This document shows positions 1 through 8,066 of a stretch of DNA of 12,057 bases, one piece after another. A model generated the notes under the pieces. It saw only the letters and a list, made by a program, of their open reading frames with translations, searched no databases and was not told where the DNA came from. The translations under genes were made by a program, and so were the position numbers. The stretch spans positions 1 through 12,057 of the forward strand of contig JBGPYM010000080.1 in assembly GCA_041493205.1 (NCBI GenBank), written 5' to 3'. The DNA comes from JBGPYM01 sp041493205. Lineage in GTDB: Bacteria > Bacteroidota > Ignavibacteria > UBA10030 > UBA6906. Position 1 is the first letter of the stretch; every line of letters begins with the position of its first letter.

Positions 1-1
1 C

Positions 2-3000
2 ACGCGCGAGAGTTCGTCCCTCCGGCTGTCGGGCGAGGCCGCCTACATGCTCCCCGATCCGAATACCAAAAAGAGCACGATTCCGAGCGACGGAGGGGAA
101 GGGGTCGCCTACATCGATGATTTCGAAGGAGCGCGGCGGACGATACCCATCGGCATCTCGTACCTGCAGTGGACGCCGGGAAGTCCGCCGGCCGACGATA
201 TCGCCCAGGCCACACTGGGCGCCGCGGACACGACGAAGATGTTCTCCAAGGGGAAGATGATCTGGTTCAACCGTCTCCCCACGGACGTCGCCATCACGGA
301 AGTATACCCAAACAAGAAACCCGGCAACGCCGCCAACAATCAGCAGACGGTGCTCGATTTTCATTACTTCCCGCTTGCCCGCGGACAGTTCAACTACAGC
401 AGGAATCTTTCGACGACACTGACACCCACGAGAAACTGGGCTTCCGTGATGAAACCCCTCTCGGTTTCAGCAGTCAACCTTCTGAAGGAAAACGTCAATT
501 TCATCGAACTCTGGATGTACATCGAGAAGGCGCCCCCCGGGGGCAAAATGATCATCGACCTCGGATCCATCAGCGAGGACGTCATTCCCAACCGCATTCT
601 CAATTCCGAGGACCTTGTCCTGGGGAAAAACCCCAATGGGGTGATAAACGATGGCGAGGATGTCGGACTCGACATGCTCACCGATCTTCAGGAGCAGGCG
701 CTGTATCCGACGCTGGGCGCAGACCCGAGCGGCGACAACTATCTGTTTAACAACGGCGACGTGGGAACGCCGAGGGAGAACTTCAATTACATCAACGGAA
801 CGGAGAACAACAAAGACGGGCCGGGGGGGCGGATCCCGGACAGTGAGGACATCAATTCCAACGGCATCGTCGATCTGGCAAACTCCTATTTCCAGTATGA
901 GCTTTCCCTTGATACCGTTGCGTTGCGCAACCCGAGGATCGTAGGGGGAGGCGATCCCCGGAGCGGCTCCCGCCGGTGGTATCAGTTCCGCATCCCCATC
1001 CGTGAGATCACGCGTACCGTCGGCTCCCCCACATTCGAGAACATCGAGTTCATACGGGTGGGGTTCCTGAACACCGACACGACCGTCGTTCGCATCGCCG
1101 ACTTCAACCTGGTCGGCAACCAGTGGCAGAAGCAGTCGAAAGACGAGAACGACACGTCGTTCGCGGTGACCGTTGTCGGCGTCGAAGAGAACCCGAACTA
1201 CCAGAGCCCTCCCGGCGTGCTCCGTGAAAGGGACAAGACCCGGCCGGACGAAGATGTCCAGGCGAACGAACAATCACTCGTCCTGCTGCTCAAAGGGCTC
1301 CAGGACGGTCAGTCGCGCGAAGCGGTCAAGTTTTATACGTACAAAGCCCTTGACCTCTTCAGTTACCGGACGATGAAAATGTTCGTCCACGGCGACGACA
1401 ACTTCCATTACGCCGGTCCGAACAACTACGACGCCAAAATTTACTTCCGCTTCGGGCTCGACAGTCTGAACTTCTACGAATACAGCGCCCCGGTTCATCC
1501 CGGGTGGGACGCGCTCAATGAAATCGCGATCAAGTTCCAGAACCTGACCGCCATAAAGGAACTGGTCGATTCCGTGAACGTGATCTCGCCGTACTTCCCG
1601 GTCCCCGACGGGCCGCCGGGGTCCGGGTATCGCATTTTCGGCCGCCCTTCGCTCACCCAGATCGTCTACCTCTCCATCGGTGTCGAGAATCCGCTCGGGA
1701 AGGGAACCGTCAACCCGCTCGTCGGCGAGGTCTGGTTCGACGAACTCCGGCTGATTTCAGTGGACAACACGCCGGGGTGGGCGTACCGGTTCGACTCGCA
1801 GCTGAAACTCGCCGACCTCGGTACGGTCTCGTTCAATTATTCGCGTGTCGATCCCGCGTTCCACTCGCTCGAGCAGCGATTCGGATCGCGTCAGCTGAGC
1901 ACGAACTGGGGGCTCGCTACCAGCGTCCAGATCGAGAAGCTGTTCCCCGACGAGTGGGTGGGGACCTCCATCCCCTTCTCCTATTCTCACACAGAATCGG
2001 AAACAAAGCCGAAGTATCTGCCGAACTCCGACATCGACGTCAACGAGGCGGCAGCCCAGCGGAGGGCAAAGCTGATTCGTGAACAAAAATCGGTGGCCGA
2101 AGCCGATGCCGCGGCCACCCAGCTCATCTTTGAATCCCAATCCCGGCGCGTCAGCGACACATACGCCGTGCCGTCGTTCCGGATCGCCCTCCCGTCGCAG
2201 GCGTGGTATATCCGGGACACGTTCAACAAACTGAATTTCGGCTTTAACTACACCCGGTCGACCGAGAGAAACCCGTCGCTGGTGAGCAACGTTGCGTGGG
2301 GGTGGACGGCGCGCATGGGGTACGCCGTGACACTCCCTCCGGATTACTACTTCATGCCGTTCAAGGACCTGTTCGACGGGATCTGGCTGCTGGACGAGTA
2401 CAAGAATTTCAAGATTTACTTTCCGATGACCGGATTCAACTGGTCGTTTGCCGCATCCCGTTCGCGCAACGTGTCGCTGCAGCGCGCGGCGGGGGCACAG
2501 GAGATCACCTCGCGCCAGTTCACGGCCTCGCGGTCGATGGGATTTTCCTGGAAGCTGACCGAAGGGGGACTCACGAACCTGACGGGGGATTACAACCTGT
2601 CCGTGGAGTCGAGCCTCCTGAATTTCGAGCTCGATGCATCACGGCAGCAACGATCGTTCTCGCAGATTATCAGCGACATCTTCTTCGGGAGCAAGGTGGT
2701 CAATTTCGGGGACGACGTCCGGTATTCCCAGCACACGACGTTCAACAGCAAACCGAATATTCCCAACATTCTCAACATCAAGAAATTCCTCGATCTCTCG
2801 GCGAGTTACTCCGTCGATTACAGCTGGCAGAATACGCTGACCAGCGGCGACCTCGGGAAATCCGCCGGGTTCTCGAACAACATCAGCCTCGGGATGAATC
2901 TCAAGCTGAAACAGATGTTCGATCCTTTGTTTGAAGACAGGCCCCAGGCGCAGGCACCCGTTCCCGTGTCGCGCGGGCGGAGGAGCAGCGAGGCCGCTGC

Positions 3001-4420
3001 ATCGTCGGCCGACTCCGCGGCGGCGGCGGATACAGCGACGACCGTGCAGAAACCTGCAGGCCTGGACAAGACCCTGGGGCAGCTCAAGACGCTGCTCAAA
3101 GTGTTCATCAAGATTCCGCTGCTCGATTACGATAACGTCAACGTCCAGTTCACACAGTCGAATTCTGCGCAAAACAGCGGCGTGATCGGTCGGACGGGCT
3201 TCGTGAATTTCTGGGGCAGGCTCCCGTTTTTCCAGGACGCGATCCCCGAGTACGGCCCTTCGCGGCTCTATCAACTTGGCCTGATTTCCGATCCGAGCGG
3301 AAAACTGACGAACTTTGGACCGCGGTCGACGTTCCCGTTCTTCGGGTGGGACGTGGAACCAGGCACCCGCGCGCGCGGCGGAGTGCTGATCAACACGTAT
3401 CGTCAGACCAACCGGCTCGCCTTCAAGACTTCCCGGGATCTCTGGGAGGGAGCAAGGCTGGACCTCAACTGGAGCGTCGGCTGGTCGTACAACCGGACCC
3501 AGAACGTCCTCACCGACACGCTCCTCGGGATCCCGACCGTGGTCAACCAGACAGTCACCGGGAGCGTCGACCGTTCATTCCTGACGTTCCCCAACGTCCT
3601 CTTCCTCGGAGTCTTCAAGACGAGTCTCAAGGAGGTCGGCAAGAAGTACGGCGAGCTGAAGGCGAACCGGGACGACACCATGAGCGACGAGGAAAAACTG
3701 GGAAAGGCGTTTGAGGAAGGCTTCGAGGCGCTCCCGTTTCTCCGCAAGGTCTTCGGGCAGTATTATCCGCGCATCAACTGGGGTTTGCGCTGGGACGGGC
3801 TGGAAAAACTTCCGCTCTTCGCCAACTTCGTCAGCCGCCTCTCTCTCGATCATTCGTACAACTCGAATTATACGCGCCAGTATCAGAACCGGCCCGGCGG
3901 CGGCGGCGAGCGCACGGACGGCCAGCGCGTCGCGTACGGCTTCTCGCCGCTCGTCGGATTAAACTTCACATTCAAAGAGCTCCTCAAGGGAAGCTTTGGC
4001 GCGAACTTGCGGTATAATACGAGCACATCGTACGACCTCGCGACGTCCTCGCGCAATATCGTCGAGACGCTTGCCCAGGAGATCTCTGTCACTGCGTCGT
4101 ATTCACGCAAAGGTTTCGAGATTCCTTTCTTCGGCCTCTCCCTGAACAATGATATCGATATTAGCGCCTCGTATTCCGTGACAAAGAACTCGCGCCGGAC
4201 ATATGATGTTACAAAACTTGACATCAACACCGACGGGGAGCCTCTGGAAGGCACGACGCGCACAGTCATCGAACCGCGCATCAAATATGTGCTGAGCCTG
4301 CGCGTCACGGCATCGGTCTATTACCGCTACACGAAGATCGCCCCCGATGATTCCGGTTCGAGAATTCCGGGAAATACGACGAACGAAGCGGGACTCGACA
4401 TACACATAGCGATTCAGTGA
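2..4420 (+). CDS. sprA: T9SS outer-membrane translocon SprA (Sov), C-terminal part, 5' end missing
   Basis: SprA/Sov is the very large outer-membrane beta-barrel through which type IX secretion cargo leaves the periplasm. The frame is open from base 2 with no stop, and the residues before the first ATG (47) already read like SprA, so that ATG is internal. About 1,472 residues are visible; known SprA/Sov proteins are about 2,400-2,500 residues, so roughly the N-terminal 40% lies upstream. Family signs are the YIDDFEGA motif near the start, a long Asp/Asn-rich stretch (about nt 600-875, with EDVGLD, DPSGDNY and PDSEDIN), the EVWFDELRL motif (nt about 1727-1753), and then hundreds of residues of alternating aromatic/polar strands ending in a final strand DIHIAIQ. 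Unusual parts are an Ala/Ser-rich linker (2939-3061) and charged helical segments (about 2039-2140 and 3647-3756). The assignment is firm; the barrel topology is inferred from the family. No hairpin terminator is visible after the stop. Confidence 0.93.
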   Translation, partial: TRESSSLRLSGEAAYMLPDPNTKKSTIPSDGGEGVAYIDDFEGARRTIPIGISYLQWTPGSPPADDIAQATLGAADTTKMFSKGKMIWFNRLPTDVAITEVYPNKKPGNAANNQQTVLDFHYFPLARGQFNYSRNLSTTLTPTRNWASVMKPLSVSAVNLLKENVNFIELWMYIEKAPPGGKMIIDLGSISEDVIPNRILNSEDLVLGKNPNGVINDGEDVGLDMLTDLQEQALYPTLGADPSGDNYLFNNGDVGTPRENFNYINGTENNKDGPGGRIPDSEDINSNGIVDLANSYFQYELSLDTVALRNPRIVGGGDPRSGSRRWYQFRIPIREITRTVGSPTFENIEFIRVGFLNTDTTVVRIADFNLVGNQWQKQSKDENDTSFAVTVVGVEENPNYQSPPGVLRERDKTRPDEDVQANEQSLVLLLKGLQDGQSREAVKFYTYKALDLFSYRTMKMFVHGDDNFHYAGPNNYDAKIYFRFGLDSLNFYEYSAPVHPGWDALNEIAIKFQNLTAIKELVDSVNVISPYFPVPDGPPGSGYRIFGRPSLTQIVYLSIGVENPLGKGTVNPLVGEVWFDELRLISVDNTPGWAYRFDSQLKLADLGTVSFNYSRVDPAFHSLEQRFGSRQLSTNWGLATSVQIEKLFPDEWVGTSIPFSYSHTESETKPKYLPNSDIDVNEAAAQRRAKLIREQKSVAEADAAATQLIFESQSRRVSDTYAVPSFRIALPSQAWYIRDTFNKLNFGFNYTRSTERNPSLVSNVAWGWTARMGYAVTLPPDYYFMPFKDLFDGIWLLDEYKNFKIYFPMTGFNWSFAASRSRNVSLQRAAGAQEITSRQFTASRSMGFSWKLTEGGLTNLTGDYNLSVESSLLNFELDASRQQRSFSQIISDIFFGSKVVNFGDDVRYSQHTTFNSKPNIPNILNIKKFLDLSASYSVDYSWQNTLTSGDLGKSAGFSNNISLGMNLKLKQMFDPLFEDRPQAQAPVPVSRGRRSSEAAASSADSAAAADTATTVQKPAGLDKTLGQLKTLLKVFIKIPLLDYDNVNVQFTQSNSAQNSGVIGRTGFVNFWGRLPFFQDAIPEYGPSRLYQLGLISDPSGKLTNFGPRSTFPFFGWDVEPGTRARGGVLINTYRQTNRLAFKTSRDLWEGARLDLNWSVGWSYNRTQNVLTDTLLGIPTVVNQTVTGSVDRSFLTFPNVLFLGVFKTSLKEVGKKYGELKANRDDTMSDEEKLGKAFEEGFEALPFLRKVFGQYYPRINWGLRWDGLEKLPLFANFVSRLSLDHSYNSNYTRQYQNRPGGGGERTDGQRVAYGFSPLVGLNFTFKELLKGSFGANLRYNTSTSYDLATSSRNIVETLAQEISVTASYSRKGFEIPFFGLSLNNDIDISASYSVTKNSRRTYDVTKLDINTDGEPLEGTTRTVIEPRIKYVLSLRVTASVYYRYTKIAPDDSGSRIPGNTTNEAGLDIHIAIQ

Positions 4421-4518
4421 AGAGTGGAAAACAAACGGAGTTGATTTCGGGCGGGCAAATCGCTACTCTGATACGATGTGCCGGGTTCACGTGAGTACAG
4501 AAGAAGGGCAGACAGACA
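4421..4518 (+). promoter_or_regulatory. sprA-porX intergenic region with 8-bp palindrome and porX ribosome-binding site
   Basis: This 98-nt gap is the longest between genes in the window and the likeliest place for independent control of porX. It holds a perfect 8-bp palindrome TCACGTGA (4487-4494), 24 nt before the porX ATG, and a purine-rich Shine-Dalgarno-like AGAAGGG (4502-4508), 10 nt before the ATG. A TTGATT at 4441-4446 lies 17 nt before TACTCT (4464-4469), which is only a weak sigma70-like match, and no Bacteroidota-type TAnnTTTG box is seen. No terminator hairpin is apparent, so read-through from sprA is possible. The ribosome-binding site is well supported; an operator or promoter role is speculative. 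Confidence 0.35.
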
Positions 4519-6090
4519 ATGGCTGAGGAACAGAAGGGAAAGGTTCTCTGGGTGGACGACGAGATCGAATTGCTCCGCCCGCATGTCCGTTTTCTCATCG
4601 AAAAAGGATACGCCGTGGAAACGGCGACCAACGGTGAGGACGCAATCGCCATGGTGAAGGAGGCGGAGTATGACCTCGTCTTCCTCGACGAAATGATGTC
4701 GGGGATGGGAGGCCTCCGGACGCTGGCCGAAATTAAAGAGCTTCGTCCCGCACTTCCCGTCGTCATGATCACAAAGAACGAGGAAGAAACACTGATGGAG
4801 GAGGCCATCGGCTCTAAAATCAGCGATTATCTGACGAAACCGGTCAATCCGAGCCAGGTGCTGATGGCATGCAAGAAGTTCCTGGAAGGCCGGAAAATCG
4901 CGGGCGCGGCGGTGTCGAAAGACTACATCCAGGAGTTCAACGAGATCTCCCTGGCGCTGATGGGGGACCTTACGCATGACCAGTGGATCGCCCTCTATCA
5001 TCAGCTCGTCGGCTGGGGACTCGAGCTTGATGAACATCCCGAGCTCGGTCTCAAACAAACGCTGCTCGACCAGATCCGCGAGTGCAACCTCGCGTTCGGC
5101 AAGTACGTCGAGCGGAACTACCGCGACTGGGTGGAACGGACGGACGGGCGGCCGGCGCTCTCCCTGGAGGTGGTGGACCGGTATGTCATCCCCGAGCTCC
5201 AGACGGGAAAGTCGGTGTTCTTTTTTGTCATCGACTGTCTCCGGCTGGACCAGTGGCTGGTCATGGAATCGCTCCTGAACGAATATTTTTCGATCACCAA
5301 GGAGTTCTATTTCAGCATCCTGCCGACGGCGACGCCGTACTCCCGGAATGCCATCTTCAGCGGGTCATTCCCTTCCGACCTCGAGCTCCGGTTTCCCGAG
5401 CTCTGGGAAAAAAGCGAGGACGACGAAAACAGCCGGAACCGCTACGAACGGCAGTTCCTCGACAAGCTTCTGGAACGGCGGAAAATCGTTTTGAAACCCG
5501 AGGCGAAATACATCAAAATTCTCGACGCGGAGTTCGGACGCAACGTCGAAAACACCATCAATTCCTATACGCAGTCGAAGCTCACGTCGATCGTCGTCAA
5601 CTTTGTCGACATGCTCGCCCACGGCCGGTCCGACTCATCCCTGCTGAAAGAAATCGCGCCGGATGAATCGGCGTACAGGTCGCTGACCCGCTCCTGGTTC
5701 CTCCATTCGTCGCTTTTCGGGATGCTCAAGACGCTTGCGCGCAACCCGAACGTCACGATCATCCTGACCACCGACCACGGAAGCATCCGGAGTCTCCGGG
5801 GTTCCAAGGTGCTCGGCGACCGGGAAGCATCGACGAACCTGCGCTACAAGTACGGGCGGAACCTGAAGTGTGAGGACAAGGCCGCCATCTTTGTCAAGAA
5901 CCCCCTTGAGTTCCGGCTGCCGAAGCGCGGGGTTGCGACGAATTACATCGTCGCCAAGGAAGACTACTACTTCGTCTATCCGACGGACTATCACAAGTAC
6001 CTGAACCAGTACCGCGACAGCTTCCAGCACGGGGGCGCCTCGATGGAAGAAATGATCCTGCCGGTGGTCCGGATGGAGCCGCGCGGATGA
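4519..6090 (+). CDS. porX: PorX: T9SS response regulator fused to PglZ phosphohydrolase domain
   Basis: PorX is the cytoplasmic output of the PorXY two-component pathway that controls T9SS genes and contacts secretion-machine and sigma-factor partners in studied Bacteroidota. Residues 1-120 form a receiver domain with the full acidic pocket D13/D14, phospho-acceptor D57, T85 and K107. A helical linker (about 121-225) leads to a PglZ domain of the alkaline-phosphatase superfamily (about 230-520). Its two-metal site looks intact: D239, T272 (in TATPYSR), D364 and H368 (in VDMLAHG), D419-H420 (in TTDHGS) and H504 (in FQHGGAS). PorX PglZ domains are reported to hydrolyse oligoadenylates. There is no DNA-binding domain, as expected for PorX. 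At 523 residues the length is normal. The ATG at 4519 is supported by AGAAGGG 10 nt upstream and by the receiver starting at once. The stop overlaps the tsaE start. A BREX PglZ is excluded by the receiver fusion and the neighbouring sprA. Confidence 0.95.
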   Translation: MAEEQKGKVLWVDDEIELLRPHVRFLIEKGYAVETATNGEDAIAMVKEAEYDLVFLDEMMSGMGGLRTLAEIKELRPALPVVMITKNEEETLMEEAIGSKISDYLTKPVNPSQVLMACKKFLEGRKIAGAAVSKDYIQEFNEISLALMGDLTHDQWIALYHQLVGWGLELDEHPELGLKQTLLDQIRECNLAFGKYVERNYRDWVERTDGRPALSLEVVDRYVIPELQTGKSVFFFVIDCLRLDQWLVMESLLNEYFSITKEFYFSILPTATPYSRNAIFSGSFPSDLELRFPELWEKSEDDENSRNRYERQFLDKLLERRKIVLKPEAKYIKILDAEFGRNVENTINSYTQSKLTSIVVNFVDMLAHGRSDSSLLKEIAPDESAYRSLTRSWFLHSSLFGMLKTLARNPNVTIILTTDHGSIRSLRGSKVLGDREASTNLRYKYGRNLKCEDKAAIFVKNPLEFRLPKRGVATNYIVAKEDYYFVYPTDYHKYLNQYRDSFQHGGASMEEMILPVVRMEPRG

Positions 6091-6524
6091 TCAGGCAGGT
6101 CTCGCGCTCGGCGGAAGAGACCGAATCGCTGGGACGGACGTTCGCGCGGTCGCTCCGGCCGGGCGACGTGGTTGCGCTGATCGGCACGCTCGGCAGCGGC
6201 AAGACCCGTTTCGTCGCCGGCGTCTGCGACGGGCTCGGTGTCACCGCCCGTGTGACGAGCCCCACGTTTACCATCATTAACGAATATCCCGCCCCCTTCG
6301 GGATGGTGGCACACGTGGATCTGTACCGGATCGACCGGAGGGGGGAAATCGCCGATCTGGGGCTCGACGAGTACTTCAACGTGCGTTGCATCTGCCTGAT
6401 CGAATGGGCCGAACATGCCGCGGACCTGCTCCCGCCGTCGCACGTCCGCGTCACGCTGGGTCACGGCGCCGGCGACACGGAGCGGGAGGTTCTCATCGAC
6501 GCGGGCACCGAGGCCCGCGCGTGA
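6087..6524 (+). CDS. tsaE: tRNA t6A biosynthesis ATPase TsaE
   Basis: TsaE is the P-loop ATPase that works with TsaB and TsaD in threonylcarbamoyl-adenosine (t6A37) formation on ANN-decoding tRNAs. The 145-residue protein has the usual length and landmarks: a Walker A loop GTLGSGKT (33-40), the TSPTF motif (57-61), the family signature HVDLYRI (76-82) with the likely Mg-coordinating D78, and LIEWAE (104-109). The ATG lies inside the porX stop (ATGA, 6087-6090), which suggests translational coupling, and its own TGA overlaps the tsaB GTG. A porX-tsaE order is, from memory, common in Bacteroidota, so this is probably an old arrangement and not a recent insertion. The function is firm. Confidence 0.95.
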   Translation: MIRQVSRSAEETESLGRTFARSLRPGDVVALIGTLGSGKTRFVAGVCDGLGVTARVTSPTFTIINEYPAPFGMVAHVDLYRIDRRGEIADLGLDEYFNVRCICLIEWAEHAADLLPPSHVRVTLGHGAGDTEREVLIDAGTEARA

Positions 6525-7201
6525 CCGTCCTGGGTGTGGAATCGGCGACGTCGGTCTGCGCTGCCGCTGTGGTCGTCGACGGAAGAGTGGCGGCGGAGGC
6601 GGTTCTCGACAGTCAGAATATCCATGCAGAACGGCTCGTCGGACAGATCGATGATGTGTTCCACCGCTCCGGCATCGCTCTCCGTTTTGTTGACGTCATC
6701 GCAGTCTCGATCGGTCCCGGCTCGTTCACCGGCCTGCGGATCGGGGTGAGTGTATCGAAGGGACTCGCCTATGCGGCGTCTCTCCCGATGATCGGGGTTC
6801 CGACGCTTGCTGCGCTCGCGCTGCATGCCGCGGAGGTCGATGGCATACCGGATGGCGCCGCCATCCTCTCCGCACTCGACGCCCGCCGGGATGAGATCTA
6901 CTGTCAGCTCTTTGTGCGGCAGGGAGGAGAGGTCACTCCCGTCTGGGATGCGGCGGCAATGACCGTCGCAGAGCTCGGGCGTGTGGTGGGGGACAGGGAG
7001 GTGGTCGTGGCGGGCAATGCGGCCCTCAAGGTGATCGCGGCATTCCCCGGCCCGGCGCGTGCCGCGTCCGCAGAGGCCTCGCGGTGCAGCGCGTTGGCGG
7101 TTGCGCTCCTCGGCGGTGCAATGATGCGGACAGGGGGCCCGGACAACGCAGCGACGCTCGAGCCGAGGTACATCAAGGATTTCTTTCTGAAGACCCGCTA
7201 A
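6521..7201 (+). CDS. tsaB: tRNA t6A biosynthesis protein TsaB, GTG start
   Basis: TsaB is the inactive Kae1/TsaD paralogue that scaffolds the t6A-forming complex. I place the start at the GTG in GTGA (6521), giving 226 residues, because the family's N-terminal strand ILGVESAT begins exactly there (VTVLGVESATSVCAA). An in-frame ATG at 6386 would add 45 residues that are only an alternative frame of tsaE. Visible motifs are HAERL near residue 35, IGPGSFTGLRIGVS (about 65-80), the ALDARRDEIY segment (about 120-130) and a C-terminal LEPRYIKD resembling the usual Y-[LI]-R ending. The overlap with tsaE implies coupled production of two complex subunits; tsaD is not in the window. No strong Shine-Dalgarno is adjacent to the GTG: a GGGAGGT lies about 30 nt upstream, too far for normal use. 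Confidence 0.93.
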   Translation: MTVLGVESATSVCAAAVVVDGRVAAEAVLDSQNIHAERLVGQIDDVFHRSGIALRFVDVIAVSIGPGSFTGLRIGVSVSKGLAYAASLPMIGVPTLAALALHAAEVDGIPDGAAILSALDARRDEIYCQLFVRQGGEVTPVWDAAAMTVAELGRVVGDREVVVAGNAALKVIAAFPGPARAASAEASRCSALAVALLGGAMMRTGGPDNAATLEPRYIKDFFLKTR

Positions 7202-7223
7202 GAACAGACAGGACGGTACTCCC

Positions 7224-8066
7224 ATGTCGTGGTTCAAACGCTCCAAGGAAAACATCGCGTCCGAAACACAGAAGAAGGAGATCCCGGACGGGCTCTGGAC
7301 TAAGTGCGAGCAGTGCGGAGAAATCATCCATCGCACAGAACTGGAGAAAAATTTCTATACCTGCGTGAAGTGCAACGCCCACTTCCGCATTGGAAGCCGG
7401 GAGTACATACAAATCCTTCTGGATGAGGGATCCTTCAAGGAGTACGACCGCAGGATGCGGTCAGCCGATCCGCTCAAGTTCGTCGACACCAAAAGGTACC
7501 GGGACCGGATTCCGGAAGCGATCAAGAAAACCAAGCTCTATGACGCGGTCCGCTGGGGAACCGGCGCCATTCAGAAACGGCCGGTGGTGCTCGCCGCAAT
7601 GGATTTCTCATTCATCGGCGGAAGCATGGGGTCGGTCGTCGGCGAAAAGATCGGCCGCGCCATCGACCGGGCATACAAGTCGAAGACCCCTCTCATGATC
7701 GTCTCCTCCAGCGGCGGTGCGCGGATGATGGAGGGAGCGTTGTCGCTGATGCAGATGGCGAAAACCAGCACGAAACTCGCGCGCCTCGCCGACGCGGGGG
7801 TCGGTTACATCTCGGTGCTCACGGATCCCACCACCGGCGGGGTGACGGCAAGCTACGCAATGCTCGGCGACGTGATCATCGCGGAGCCGGGGGCGCTCAT
7901 CGGATTCGCCGGTCCGCGCGTCATCAAACAGACCATCGGCAAGGACCTTCCTCCCGGTTTCCAGCGTGCGGAGTTCCTGCTGGACCACGGGTTCGTCGAT
8001 ATGGTTGTCCACCGGAAAGACCTCCGCGGGACCGTCGCCCAGCTCCTCGGCTATCTGACCTCATGA
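7224..8066 (+). CDS. accD: Acetyl-CoA carboxylase carboxyltransferase subunit beta
   Basis: AccD pairs with AccA to move the carboxyl group from carboxybiotin to acetyl-CoA, giving malonyl-CoA for fatty-acid synthesis. The 280-residue length is normal. An N-terminal four-cysteine zinc ribbon is present (C28, C31, C47, C50), followed by the carboxyltransferase crotonase-like fold with SGGARM at 163-168, the adjoining EGALSLMQMAKTS stretch, a GGVTASYAMLGD segment and the C-terminal GPRVIKQTIG / LPPGFQRAEFLLDHG block. These make the assignment very secure. AGGACGG (7210-7216), 7 nt before the ATG, is a fair ribosome-binding site. The gene starts 22 nt after tsaB and probably shares its transcript. 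accA is not in the window. The stop codon overlaps a second ATG (ATGA, 8063-8066) that opens a tiny ORF leading to panC. Confidence 0.97.
   Translation: MSWFKRSKENIASETQKKEIPDGLWTKCEQCGEIIHRTELEKNFYTCVKCNAHFRIGSREYIQILLDEGSFKEYDRRMRSADPLKFVDTKRYRDRIPEAIKKTKLYDAVRWGTGAIQKRPVVLAAMDFSFIGGSMGSVVGEKIGRAIDRAYKSKTPLMIVSSSGGARMMEGALSLMQMAKTSTKLARLADAGVGYISVLTDPTTGGVTASYAMLGDVIIAEPGALIGFAGPRVIKQTIGKDLPPGFQRAEFLLDHGFVDMVVHRKDLRGTVAQLLGYLTS

Noticed and set aside
534..543. CCCCCGGGGG palindrome in sprA
   Set aside because: It codes for Pro-Gly in a normal loop and arises easily in GC-rich codons, with no regulatory context.
823..829. G7 run in sprA as a phase-variation tract
   Set aside because: It simply encodes part of a Gly/Pro stretch in the conserved Asp/Asn-rich block. 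It is short and has no sign of frame disruption.
467..1273. 268-codon minus-strand frame inside sprA
   Set aside because: It has no recognisable motif, and the plus strand encodes conserved SprA sequence throughout.
2296..2934. 212-codon plus-strand frame inside sprA
   Set aside because: It is an out-of-frame reading of the SprA barrel region and is His/Arg/Gln-rich without domains.
5082..5666. 194-codon plus-strand frame inside porX
   Set aside because: It is a shifted reading of the PglZ domain, whose catalytic motifs lie in the porX frame.
4519..6090. PglZ domain as part of a BREX phage-defence system
   Set aside because: A receiver domain is fused at the N-terminus, the length fits PorX, and no BREX genes (brxC, pglX and others) are nearby.
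6386..6520. Upstream ATG as the tsaB start
   Set aside because: The extra 45 residues are a shifted reading of tsaE, and the family N-terminus begins at the GTG 6521.
6461..7336. 291-codon open frame on the minus strand across tsaB
   Set aside because: It mirrors the well-supported tsaB and the accD start. Its translation is Arg/His/Cys-rich without any domain, and it is typical of antisense frames in GC-rich genes.
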